Part shown: piece after piece, positions 55,188 to 62,054 of the stretch
How positions within the stretch are numbered: the stretch's first letter is position 1
Layout of the letters: every line of letters starts with the position of its first letter
Origin: Acidovorax sp. sic0104
GTDB taxonomy: Bacteria > Pseudomonadota > Gammaproteobacteria > Burkholderiales > Burkholderiaceae_C
Reading direction: 5' to 3'
Length of the DNA: 64,000 bases
NCBI RefSeq assembly: GCF_019219095.1
Contig: NZ_JAHUWH010000009.1
Coordinates: forward strand, 124,001 to 188,000
Notes under the pieces: generated by a model
The model's input: only the letters and a program-made list of their open reading frames with translations
Databases searched by the model: none
Told to the model about the DNA's origin: nothing
Made by a program: the position numbers and the translations under genes

Positions 55188-56492
55188 ATGCGCAACCCCC
55201 TCAGTCCCGATGGCCCCGCCGGTACCGATGCCCTGCACCGCACCATCGATGCCGTCTGGCGCATCGAGGCCGCCCGCATCATCGCCAGCGTGGCACGCAT
55301 GACGCGTGACGTGTGCCGGGCCGAGGAGCTGGCGCAGGATGCGCTGGTGGCCGCGCTGGAGCACTGGCCCGCCACCGGCCTGCCTGCCAACCCGGGGGCA
55401 TGGCTCATGACCACGGCCAAGCGCAGGGCCATCGACCACCTGCGCCAGCAGGCCCTGCACGCGCGCGAGCACGAGGCGCTGGGCAAGGACCTGGAGGCGC
55501 TCGAAGCCCAGTACGCGCCCGACGTGGTGGACACGCTGATGGCCGCGCAGCAGGACGACATCGGCGACGACCTGCTGCGCCTCATCTTCACCGCCTGCCA
55601 CCCGGTGCTGCCCACCGAGGCGCGCGTGGCGCTCACGCTGCGGCTGCTGGGGGGCCTGACCACGGCCGAGATCGCACGGGCGTTTCTGGTGCCCGAGCCC
55701 ACAGTCGCGCAGCGCATCGTGCGGGCCAAGCGCAGCCTGTCGGCCGCCCACGTGCCCTTCGAGGTGCCCGGCGAGGCCGAGCGCGCGCCGCGCCTGGCAT
55801 CGGTGCTCGAAGTCATCTACCTGGTCTTCAACGAAGGCTATGCCGCCACGGCGGGCGACGACTGGATGCGCCCCGCTCTGTGCGGTGAAGCCCAGCGCCT
55901 GGTGCGCGTGCTGGCCAGCCTGGTGCCGGGCGAGCCCGAGGTCCAGGGCCTGGTGGCGCTTTTGGAGATCCAGGCCTCGCGCCTGCCCGCGCGCACCGAT
56001 GGCGAGGGCAAACCCGTGCTGCTCATGGACCAGGACCGCGCACGCTGGGACCACCTCTTGGTGCGCCGGGGCCTGACCGCCCTGGACAAGGCCGAGCAGC
56101 TCGCACGCACCGGCAAGCCCTGGGGGCCGTACGCACTGCAGGGCGCCATCGCTGCCTGCCACGCACGCGCCCGGCAGGCGCAAGACACCGACTGGCCCCA
56201 CATCGTGGCGCTGTACGACGCACTGCTGCAGGTGGCGCCCTCACCCGTTGTGGCGCTGAACCGCGCCGTGGCCGTGGGCATGGCCGAAGGCCCGGCGGCG
56301 GCGCTGCGCCTGGTGGACGACATCGCGGCCGACCCTTTACTGGCCCAGTACCACTGGCTGCCCAGCGTGCGCGGCGACCTGCTGGCCAAGCTGGGCCGCG
56401 TGGCCGAGGCGCGCACCGAGTTCGAGCGTGCGGCGGGACTCACGCGCAATGCGCAGGAAAAGGCCCTGCTGCTGGCGCGCGCAGGCGGCTGA
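55188..56492 (+). CDS. ECF42-type extracytoplasmic-function sigma factor with TPR-like C-terminal extension
   Basis: 434 residues. The sigma2 region (EAARIIASVARMTRDVCRAEELAQDALVAALEHWP, in pieces) and sigma4 (LRLLGGLTTAEIARAFLVPEPTVAQRIVRAKRSL) are followed by a ~230-residue helical extension (EVIYLVFNEGYAATAGDDW, ALNRAVAVGMAEGPAAALRLVDDI) characteristic of ECF42 and of DUF6596. In this group the extension, rather than an anti-sigma factor, is thought to control activity. It probably directs transcription of the DGPF-SRPBCC-VOC cluster that it ends. No anti-sigma gene lies nearby. Confidence 0.9.
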   Translation: MRNPLSPDGPAGTDALHRTIDAVWRIEAARIIASVARMTRDVCRAEELAQDALVAALEHWPATGLPANPGAWLMTTAKRRAIDHLRQQALHAREHEALGKDLEALEAQYAPDVVDTLMAAQQDDIGDDLLRLIFTACHPVLPTEARVALTLRLLGGLTTAEIARAFLVPEPTVAQRIVRAKRSLSAAHVPFEVPGEAERAPRLASVLEVIYLVFNEGYAATAGDDWMRPALCGEAQRLVRVLASLVPGEPEVQGLVALLEIQASRLPARTDGEGKPVLLMDQDRARWDHLLVRRGLTALDKAEQLARTGKPWGPYALQGAIAACHARARQAQDTDWPHIVALYDALLQVAPSPVVALNRAVAVGMAEGPAAALRLVDDIAADPLLAQYHWLPSVRGDLLAKLGRVAEARTEFERAAGLTRNAQEKALLLARAGG

Positions 56493-56648
56493 CAGGCGTC
56501 GCGCCGCATGCATCCATTCCACGCGGGCTCGCACGCACCTTGCAGGCGCTCAGCGGCGGTCGTGGCAGCGCGTGTGGTGGCCGCGTGATTTTGTGGCGCG
56601 TTTTCGCCAGAATGGGGCCATCCCGGGCCACCCCATCATCGCTGCGCC

Positions 56649-57173
56649 ATGACACACCCTGACACCGCGTCGTTCCCCCTGGAAGGCGGCTGCGCCTGCC
56701 GCCATGTCCGCTACCGCATGCTCACCGCACCGCTGTTCGTGCACTGCTGCCACTGCCGCTGGTGCCAGCGCGAGAGTGGTGCCTCGTACGCGTTGAACGC
56801 GATGATCGAGACCGACCGCGTCCCCTCCCTGGCGGGCCTGCCCGACCTGGTGGATACGCCGTCCGCCAGCGGCTTCGGCCAGACGATTGCGCGTTGCCCG
56901 CACTGCCGCGTGGCGGTATGGAGCCATTACTCCGGCGCGGGCCCGCTGGTGGCCTTTGTGCGCGTGGGCACCCTGGATGCGCCAGACCTGATGCCGCCCG
57001 ACATCCACATCTACACCCAGTCCAAGCAGCCCTGGGTGGTGCTGCCACCCGGCACTCCCGCCGTGCCTGAGTACTACGAGCGCGACACCCACTGGCCGCC
57101 CGACAGCCTGGCACGCCGCCAGGTGCTGCTGCCGAGGATCACGGCGTACCGGGAGGCGCTGGGGCTGGATTGA
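56649..57173 (+). CDS. GFA/CENP-V-fold zinc-binding protein
   Basis: 174 residues. The zinc sites are visible: GGCACRHVRY, FVHCCHCRWCQRESG and IARCPHCRVAVWSHY supply the Cys clusters of the glutathione-dependent formaldehyde-activating (GFA) family. The C-terminal half (PPDIHIYTQSKQPWVVLPPG) matches the HxYTxxKxPW pattern. Many GFA proteins are not Gfa enzymes; function uncertain. Confidence 0.9.
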   Translation: MTHPDTASFPLEGGCACRHVRYRMLTAPLFVHCCHCRWCQRESGASYALNAMIETDRVPSLAGLPDLVDTPSASGFGQTIARCPHCRVAVWSHYSGAGPLVAFVRVGTLDAPDLMPPDIHIYTQSKQPWVVLPPGTPAVPEYYERDTHWPPDSLARRQVLLPRITAYREALGLD

Positions 57174-57214
57174 GGGTGCCTGGGGTTCCGCATACAGAAC
57201 GTGTCACGCGGGAC

Positions 57215-57335
57215 TTGTCTTCACTCTCTCTCCTTGAGGGATAGGGCCGGGGAGAGGGGCTCTTGATCGAGGCAGTGCGCCTAAAGCCCCTTCTCCCTAA
57301 CCCTCTCCCGCGAGGGGAGAGGGAACAAGGCAGGG
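57215..57335. repeat. Dispersed palindromic repeat (CCCTCTCCC/GGGAGAGGG type)
   Basis: CTCTCTCCTTGAGGGATAGG, GCCGGGGAGAGGGGCT, CCCCTTCTCCCTAACCCTCT and CCCGCGAGGGGAGAGGGAAC form nested hairpins. The words CCCTCTCCC and GGGGAGAGGG are those of a very common proteobacterial intergenic repeat. It lies between the convergent GFA and RNase H-like genes, where it can halt transcription from both sides. Confidence 0.75.
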
Positions 57336-57370
57336 GCGCGTGCAGACGGCATGCGCCAGCCCCAGGCTCC

Positions 57371-57874
57371 TCACCGCCGCTTCTGTCGTTTCTTCTTCGC
57401 CCGGGTGTGATGCCCCGTAGACGGCTTGGGCGTCAACCCCAGCGCCCCACGTGCCAGCGCATCGGCCTGGCCATTGCGATGGCGTGGAATCCACTGCACG
57501 CTCACATCGCCACAGGCCAGCATCAACCCACGCACTTCATCGAACAAGCCTGCCAGCCTTGCGATGGGGGGCACCCGCGGACTACCCGCGTTGCTGGTGG
57601 TGCCCAGCTGCTCCACCAGCACGCTGTTGTCGCTGTAGGCCATCACGGCGCTGCCTGCCGCACCGCCCTGGCTTTGCAACCAGCGCAGCGCCAGGGCCAG
57701 CGCCCGCAGCTCGGCTTCGTTGTTGCAGCCGGTGAAGGTCGTAGCCTCGGATAGCTGCTGTGCCACCGTGCCATCGGGCGCGCGCACCACGGCACCCAGG
57801 CCCATGCGCCCCGGGTTGGGCACGGCACTGCCGTCGCAATGGATCACCCAGGGGGCGGCGCCGTGGTCAGGCAT
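57371..57874 (-). CDS. RNase HI-like ribonuclease H-fold protein
   Basis: 167 residues. The acidic active-site set is visible: Asp14 (HCDGSAVPNPG), Glu53 (GCNNEAELRALALAL), Asp82 (YSDNSVLVEQL) and Asp138 (RHRNGQADALAR). The N-terminal half is close to RnhA but the pattern (GCNNEAELRAL, SDNSVLVEQL) is that of the RnhA-like group with archaeal/plant-type features. It should cut RNA in RNA-DNA hybrids. A basic Lys/Arg tail (RAKKKRQKRR) ends it. Confidence 0.9.
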   Translation of the reverse strand: MPDHGAAPWVIHCDGSAVPNPGRMGLGAVVRAPDGTVAQQLSEATTFTGCNNEAELRALALALRWLQSQGGAAGSAVMAYSDNSVLVEQLGTTSNAGSPRVPPIARLAGLFDEVRGLMLACGDVSVQWIPRHRNGQADALARGALGLTPKPSTGHHTRAKKKRQKRR

Positions 57875-57922
57875 GGAAAACGCACGGCAGATACCTGCGC
57901 AACGCAGCCGCGCGGGGGCGTG

Positions 57923-58195
57923 TCACTTGTAGAAAGCTTCGACCTTGCCCTTGAGCTTGATCATCAGCGGGTGGCCCTTGCGGTCCACCGTCTTGCCCGC
58001 AGGCACCTTCACCCAGCCCTCGCTGACGCAGTATTCCTCCACATCGGTGCGGTCCTTGCCGTTGAAGCGGATGCCGATGTCATGCTGGAACACCGCAGCC
58101 ACGTGGTGCGGGCTGCGCGGGTCCACGCTCAGGTGATCGGGCAGCGCGGGACGTTCGGAGGCGGCCGCTGGGGTGGCTGGGGCGGTATCGGTCAT
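57923..58195 (-). CDS. DUF3297 family small protein
   Basis: 90 residues. The core LSVDPRSPHHVAAVFQHDIGIRFNGKDRTDVEEYCVSEGWVKV (in overlapping words) and GKTVDRKGHPLMIKLKGKVE matches DUF3297, a family of unknown function found widely in proteobacteria. The N-terminus is a short Ala/Pro tail. The start at MTDTAPATP is used because the frame upstream is unrelated. Confidence 0.88.
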   Translation of the reverse strand: MTDTAPATPAAASERPALPDHLSVDPRSPHHVAAVFQHDIGIRFNGKDRTDVEEYCVSEGWVKVPAGKTVDRKGHPLMIKLKGKVEAFYK

Positions 58196-58313
58196 GTGAT
58201 GGCGTTCTGGATGAAAAAAGCAAAAGCGCGGATTTTCCGGGATTTGGCCCGCGACACGGCCCGGGTGCCCCTGAAGCACGGCAGGAATATGAATCAAAAT
58301 GCCGCCTGCCGCG

Positions 58314-58352
58314 CTCTGGTCAAGCGCTGCAAGCTATCAAATATGTAGCAAA
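58314..58352. repeat. Dispersed Comamonadaceae repeat, copy before the exonuclease gene end
   Basis: CTCTGGTCAAGCGCTGCAAG and CTATCAAATATGTAGCAA share the AAGCGCT, GCTAT and TAGC words of the family. It lies between the exonuclease stop and the DUF3297 gene; the AAGCTAT...TGTAGC dyad could act as a weak terminator. Confidence 0.6.
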
Positions 58353-58357
58353 CGTCT

Positions 58358-58969
58358 TCAGGGAGCTGCATGCCGCGCCAGCAGCGCGCCCACCGCCGGC
58401 TTGGCGCAGCGCTGCACCTGCTGCAAGAGCGCATGGTTCGGCTCGGCCACGCGCCACTGCGTGCGCAGGTCGTGCTGGATACGCGCCAGCAGCGCAGCGG
58501 CCATCTCGGCATCGGCCAGCGCCCGGTGGGCCTGGCCGGTGCGCGGCAGGCCGTGGTAGTCCACCAGCGTGCCGAGCTTGTGGCTGGGTGCCTGGGGGTA
58601 AAGGCGGCGTGACAGCAGCACCGTGCAGGCGAACGGGTGCGGCGCGGCCACACCGGCCAGCGCAAGTTCTGCCTGCCAGAACTTGCTGTCGAAGGATGCG
58701 TTGTGCGCCACCATGGGCGCGTCGCCCACAAAACGCGCCGCGTCGGCCATCACGCCTGCGGCATCGGGCGCCGTGTTCACCATCGCGTTGGTGATGCCGG
58801 TGAGCTGGGTGATGAACGGCGGAATCCACACGCCCGTCCTCATGAGGCTCTGAAAGCGGTCCACCACCTGGCCTTTTTCCAGCAGCACGATGGCGACTTC
58901 GGTCGCGCGTGCGCCCTGGCCGGGCGAGACGCCGGTGGTTTCAAAGTCGATGACGGCGATGGGGGGCAT
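58358..58969 (-). CDS. DEDDh-type 3'-5' exonuclease (DnaQ/Pol III epsilon family)
   Basis: 203 residues. The motifs in order are VIDFETTG (Asp8, Glu10), HNASFDSKFW (Asp94) and HRALADAEMA (His148, Asp153): a complete DEDDh active site. It is shorter than the DNA polymerase III epsilon subunit and lacks its C-terminal alpha-binding segment, so it is a stand-alone exonuclease. The start at MPPIAVIDFETTG sits directly before the first motif. Confidence 0.92.
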   Translation of the reverse strand: MPPIAVIDFETTGVSPGQGARATEVAIVLLEKGQVVDRFQSLMRTGVWIPPFITQLTGITNAMVNTAPDAAGVMADAARFVGDAPMVAHNASFDSKFWQAELALAGVAAPHPFACTVLLSRRLYPQAPSHKLGTLVDYHGLPRTGQAHRALADAEMAAALLARIQHDLRTQWRVAEPNHALLQQVQRCAKPAVGALLARHAAP

Positions 58970-59086
58970 GGGGGGGCGGAGGCAAAAAGAAGGATTGTGC
59001 CGCCGTCGGCCCAGCGCCATCCTGTTGAACAGGGCCCGCGCCGCTGCGGCGGCCGGCATCCGCAAACCCCGCGATGACCCCGTGCC

Positions 59087-60373
59087 TCAGCTTTTGGGCG
59101 TGAGCTGCTGCGCCAGAAAGAACCGCAGCATCTCACCCGTGGCATCCACCCCGCGCGGATCGGTGTGGCTGCCCTGCGCGCTGCCGCCGGCCCATGCGTG
59201 GCCGGCGCCGTGCAGCACCCAGTGCTCTGCGATCACTGCGCCCTTGTCATCCGTTCCGTCGCCGGCGGCCACGCGGCGGTACACGGTGCACGTGTAGCCC
59301 TGTCCGCCGCCAGACCGGCCTTGCTGCACGCTGGTTTCCAACGCGGGAGCACCGCCGGTCACCGCATCCAGCGCGGCTTGCACCACCTGCTCTCCGTTGC
59401 GCGCACTGACCGTGGGATCTGCATCGCCATGGAAGACGATCACCGGTGTGACCGGCTGGCCCGATGCCGCCGCCGTAGTGCCGCGGGCGGGGGTCTTGGC
59501 GCCCGTCTTCATGGCCGACAGTGCGCCCATCACGTTGTGCGCAGCACCCGCCGAGAGGCCCGAGTGCACGCCCACGGCGGCAAACACGTCGGGGTACTCG
59601 CGGCCCAGCAGGGCGGCCATGGCACCGCCGGCGGACAGACCTGCCACGTACACACGCTGCCCGTCCACCGGGTGGCGTGCCATCACGTCGCGCACCATGG
59701 CCGCGAGCAGCGCAGGCTCTCCCATGTCTCTGCGCTGGTCTTCGGGGCGAAACCAGTTCCAGCAGCCGTTGGGGTTGGCGCTGTGCGGCTGGGCGGGATA
59801 CAGCACCAGTGCGTTGGCGCGCGCGGCTGCGCTGTTCATGCCCGTGCCGGTGGCGAAGTCCGTGGGGTTCTGCGTGCAGCCGTGCAGCATGAGCACCAGG
59901 GGCATGGGGGCGCCGCTGGCGGATCCTGGCGGTACGTACAGGTGATAGTGGTGCGGGTTGTGAGGCGCGCCGGGGTGGCTGAAGACCACGCGGGTAAAGC
60001 TGCCCTGTGCTTCGCAGCGCGGGGCGGGATGCACTGCAGTGCCGCTCTGCGGTGCTGCCGGGGCATCGCAAGGGGTGTCACCCTCGGTGACGTTGCGGGG
60101 ACGCTCGATGACCACGGCGTCTTCCACGTCCTGCACAGAACTGGGGTCGCGCCACGGCATGCCGCTGCGGAAGGTGGCACCGGGCGAGGGCTGCGCGGGC
60201 GCAGGGCTGGCGCTGGGCGCATCCGGTGCGCCGGCGCCTTGCGCGGTGGTCGGTGCTGGAGGGTGACCGCCCAGCGTCTGTTGAATGGTCCGGGTGGCAT
60301 CCGCCAGATGGCCGGTGCGCACCAGCTGGGTGGCTTCACCCATCAATTGCTTGAGTTTGTGGTTCCAGTCCAT
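59087..60373 (-). CDS. Polyhydroxyalkanoate-depolymerase-like esterase (Esterase_PHB family)
   Basis: 428 residues. The catalytic domain (~130-425) has LVLMLHGCTQNPTDFATGTG (oxyanion region), the nucleophile Ser247 in AGLSAGGAMAALL, an acid in FHGDADPTV (Asp317 or Asp319) and His392 in HGAGHAWAGG. The N-terminal 125 residues are Pro/Ala-rich with a helical start (LKQLMGEATQLVRTG) rather than an obvious signal peptide; export is therefore unclear. Such enzymes split short-chain PHA or act as feruloyl-type esterases. The adjacent ribbon-helix-helix gene is likely its regulator. Confidence 0.88.
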   Translation of the reverse strand: MDWNHKLKQLMGEATQLVRTGHLADATRTIQQTLGGHPPAPTTAQGAGAPDAPSASPAPAQPSPGATFRSGMPWRDPSSVQDVEDAVVIERPRNVTEGDTPCDAPAAPQSGTAVHPAPRCEAQGSFTRVVFSHPGAPHNPHHYHLYVPPGSASGAPMPLVLMLHGCTQNPTDFATGTGMNSAAARANALVLYPAQPHSANPNGCWNWFRPEDQRRDMGEPALLAAMVRDVMARHPVDGQRVYVAGLSAGGAMAALLGREYPDVFAAVGVHSGLSAGAAHNVMGALSAMKTGAKTPARGTTAAASGQPVTPVIVFHGDADPTVSARNGEQVVQAALDAVTGGAPALETSVQQGRSGGGQGYTCTVYRRVAAGDGTDDKGAVIAEHWVLHGAGHAWAGGSAQGSHTDPRGVDATGEMLRFFLAQQLTPKS

Positions 60374-60414
60374 CGGGCTTCCTTGGGGGGTTGTGGGGGT
60401 GGGCGGCGCTGCCG

Positions 60415-60843
60415 TCAGTGGATGCGCCCGGCCAGCGCCGCCTTGACGGCGGTGCTGGCATGAAAGGCACCCAGCACCGTGACGGAGGCGATGGTGGCCT
60501 CTGCCAGCGGGGCGGGTACGTCGTTGTCGATGCTGACGAGGCCCAGCACGCGGATCTCCAGTACCTGCCCTGCCGCCTGCACGGCTTCCAGCTCGGCGCG
60601 GCCGAATCGCTGCAGACCGAGCACAAGCATCTTGCGGGCCACCACCTGCCGCACGGCGTCGCCCTGGGCGGTCAGCTGGTTGCGGATGGCCGTGCGGATG
60701 AAGTCCGTGCGGTTGGCATAGAAGCCCTCGGACACCAGCAGGTCGATGTGGCCCAGGTCCACGAACCCCAGGTTGATGGTGATTTTTTCCGAATCGGGGA
60801 CTTTGCCGCGCGCGGCCACGGGTGCAGGTGGGGTGGATGCCAT
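60415..60843 (-). CDS. Ribbon-helix-helix (CopG-type) transcriptional regulator
   Basis: 142 residues. The N-terminal KITINLGFVDLGHIDLLVSEGFYANRTDFIRTAIRNQLTAQ (in pieces) is an RHH DNA-binding unit. The C-terminal part (RQVVARKMLVLGLQRFGRAELEAVQAAGQ) is unlike NikR. It is co-directional with the PHA-depolymerase-like gene 41 bp away and preceded by repeated GGATG half-sites (60863-60914), the likely autoregulatory operator. Confidence 0.85.
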   Translation of the reverse strand: MASTPPAPVAARGKVPDSEKITINLGFVDLGHIDLLVSEGFYANRTDFIRTAIRNQLTAQGDAVRQVVARKMLVLGLQRFGRAELEAVQAAGQVLEIRVLGLVSIDNDVPAPLAEATIASVTVLGAFHASTAVKAALAGRIH

Positions 60844-60862
60844 GGTGCTCTCAGGTGGTGGA

Positions 60863-60914
60863 ATACCATCCATGTGGATGTTTATCGGATGGTATATGGA
60901 TGTCAAATGGATGG
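60863..60914. promoter_or_regulatory. Likely operator of the RHH regulator
   Basis: ATACCATCC (60863-60871) and GGATGGTAT (60887-60895) are exact inverse repeats; CATCC ATGT GGATG (60867-60880) is an inner dyad. Two more GGATG words follow (60898-60902 and 60909-60913 as GGATGG). Repeated short half-sites are typical of cooperative RHH repressor binding just upstream of their own gene. Confidence 0.7.
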
Positions 60915-60947
60915 TGTCGGCATCGTTTCAAGAGCTGGCTGCCAAAT

Positions 60948-60972
60948 AAAAAAGAGCCCGGAGGCTCTTTTT
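60948..60972 (-). terminator. Intrinsic terminator after the small hydrophilic-protein gene
   Basis: AAAAAGAGCC (60949-60958) and GGCTCTTTTT (60963-60972) form a perfect 10-bp stem around CGGA. T-runs are present on both strands, so it can work in either direction; it lies after the minus-strand small gene and before the RHH promoter. Confidence 0.9.
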
Positions 60973-61015
60973 CGTGGCGGGTCATGAAACCCGGGTTGGA
61001 GCGCGCTGCGCCGCC

Positions 61016-61279
61016 TCAGCCCGCGCCGCGGCTGCCGCCGCCACCGGTGCTGCCTGCGGCACCCCGGCGCGACTGCACCTGGTTGCCGCTGCCGATGTGG
61101 GCGTCGCGGTCGTGGCGGCTCTCGGGGGAGCGGCGGCCCTGGTTCAGTTGCGTGGCGGGTTTGTCGCCGGTGCTGTTGTGTGCCTGGGCGACCTTGCCGG
61201 ATCCTTCGTTGTCCTGGGTGGTGCGATCGGCGTCGGTACTCATGTCGCCATCGTCACGGCGGTTTTCCTTGCTGCTCAT
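61016..61279 (-). CDS. Small hydrophilic protein of unknown function
   Basis: 87 residues, rich in Gly, Ser, Arg, Asp and Gln (MSSKENRRDDGDMSTDAD at the start, GNQVQSRRGAAGSTGGGGSR near the end), with no predicted fold or hydrophobic segment. It is probably disordered. AGGAGG lies 5 bases before the ATG and an intrinsic terminator follows, so I treat it as a real gene. The composition recalls small stress-related proteins, but no family was recognised. Confidence 0.72.
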   Translation of the reverse strand: MSSKENRRDDGDMSTDADRTTQDNEGSGKVAQAHNSTGDKPATQLNQGRRSPESRHDRDAHIGSGNQVQSRRGAAGSTGGGGSRGAG

Positions 61280-61353
61280 AAAGCCTCCTGGGTGTCGGTG
61301 CTGGATGCGGGTGTGCAGAGATGGCGCGCCGGCGGTGCGGCAGCGCCTGCGGA

Positions 61354-61857
61354 TCAGGACAGGGTCAGCTCCTTGTGCTCGCCCAGTTCGCGCGGGGGCT
61401 CGCCGGTGACGGCCGCCTTGGCCATCTTGAACAGCTGCACCATCTTGCTTTCCTTCACATCCCAATACTCGGCGTGGCGGATGCGTACGGCCAGCAGGGC
61501 CAGGTCGGCATCTGTGTAGCCGCCAGGGAACCAGGCCTTGGCCATGGGCGACCACAGCGTTTCCTTTTGTGCCAGGTCCTCAATGAAGCGGGCCTGGCCC
61601 GACAGCGAGACATAGCTGTCGTCGCCCGGGTCGGCGTAGGAGACGTTCACCTCGCCATCGGTCAGCAGGCGCTCGTAGAGCTCGCCGGACTTGGAGATGA
61701 AGAAATACAGCTCGTTGTGTTCATCGATGCTGCGGTTCTGCGTCGTGAGCGGATGTGCGTGCAGCATGCCCGACGCGGTGCGGTGGGTGAGCATCCCGAA
61801 GCGGATGTCCTTGATGAGTTTCCATAACGTTTCGTGGGCGGGGGTGTTCTGTGGCAT
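61354..61857 (-). CDS. Pyridoxamine 5'-phosphate oxidase-fold general stress protein
   Basis: 167 residues. LWKLIKDIRFGMLTHRTASG, GMLHAHPLTTQNRSIDEHNE, LYFFISKSGELYERLLTDGE, VNVSYADPGDDSYVSLSGQA and WSPMAKAWFPGGYTDADL are the ordered motifs of the general-stress-protein-26-like flavin-binding split-barrel family. It may bind FMN or F420-like cofactors. The true start is MPQNTPAHE; longer frames upstream come from the DinG antisense region. Confidence 0.9.
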   Translation of the reverse strand: MPQNTPAHETLWKLIKDIRFGMLTHRTASGMLHAHPLTTQNRSIDEHNELYFFISKSGELYERLLTDGEVNVSYADPGDDSYVSLSGQARFIEDLAQKETLWSPMAKAWFPGGYTDADLALLAVRIRHAEYWDVKESKMVQLFKMAKAAVTGEPPRELGEHKELTLS

Positions 61858-62054
61858 GGGCTGCTCCGTGCAGGTGAAAAAAAGGACCGGGGAAGGGGAA
61901 AAGAATTCCTTGCTTTCACTGTAGGCACGGGGTTGGCCGGGGGGTGTCGGCCCGGGGCCCGCAGCGGGGTGGGCTTTTGTCCGACACCGCACGCCCGGCC
62001 TTCCCTTGCTCCCGCTAGCTAGTTTGCGACGCCTGGGAGGTCGTCGATGCGCTC

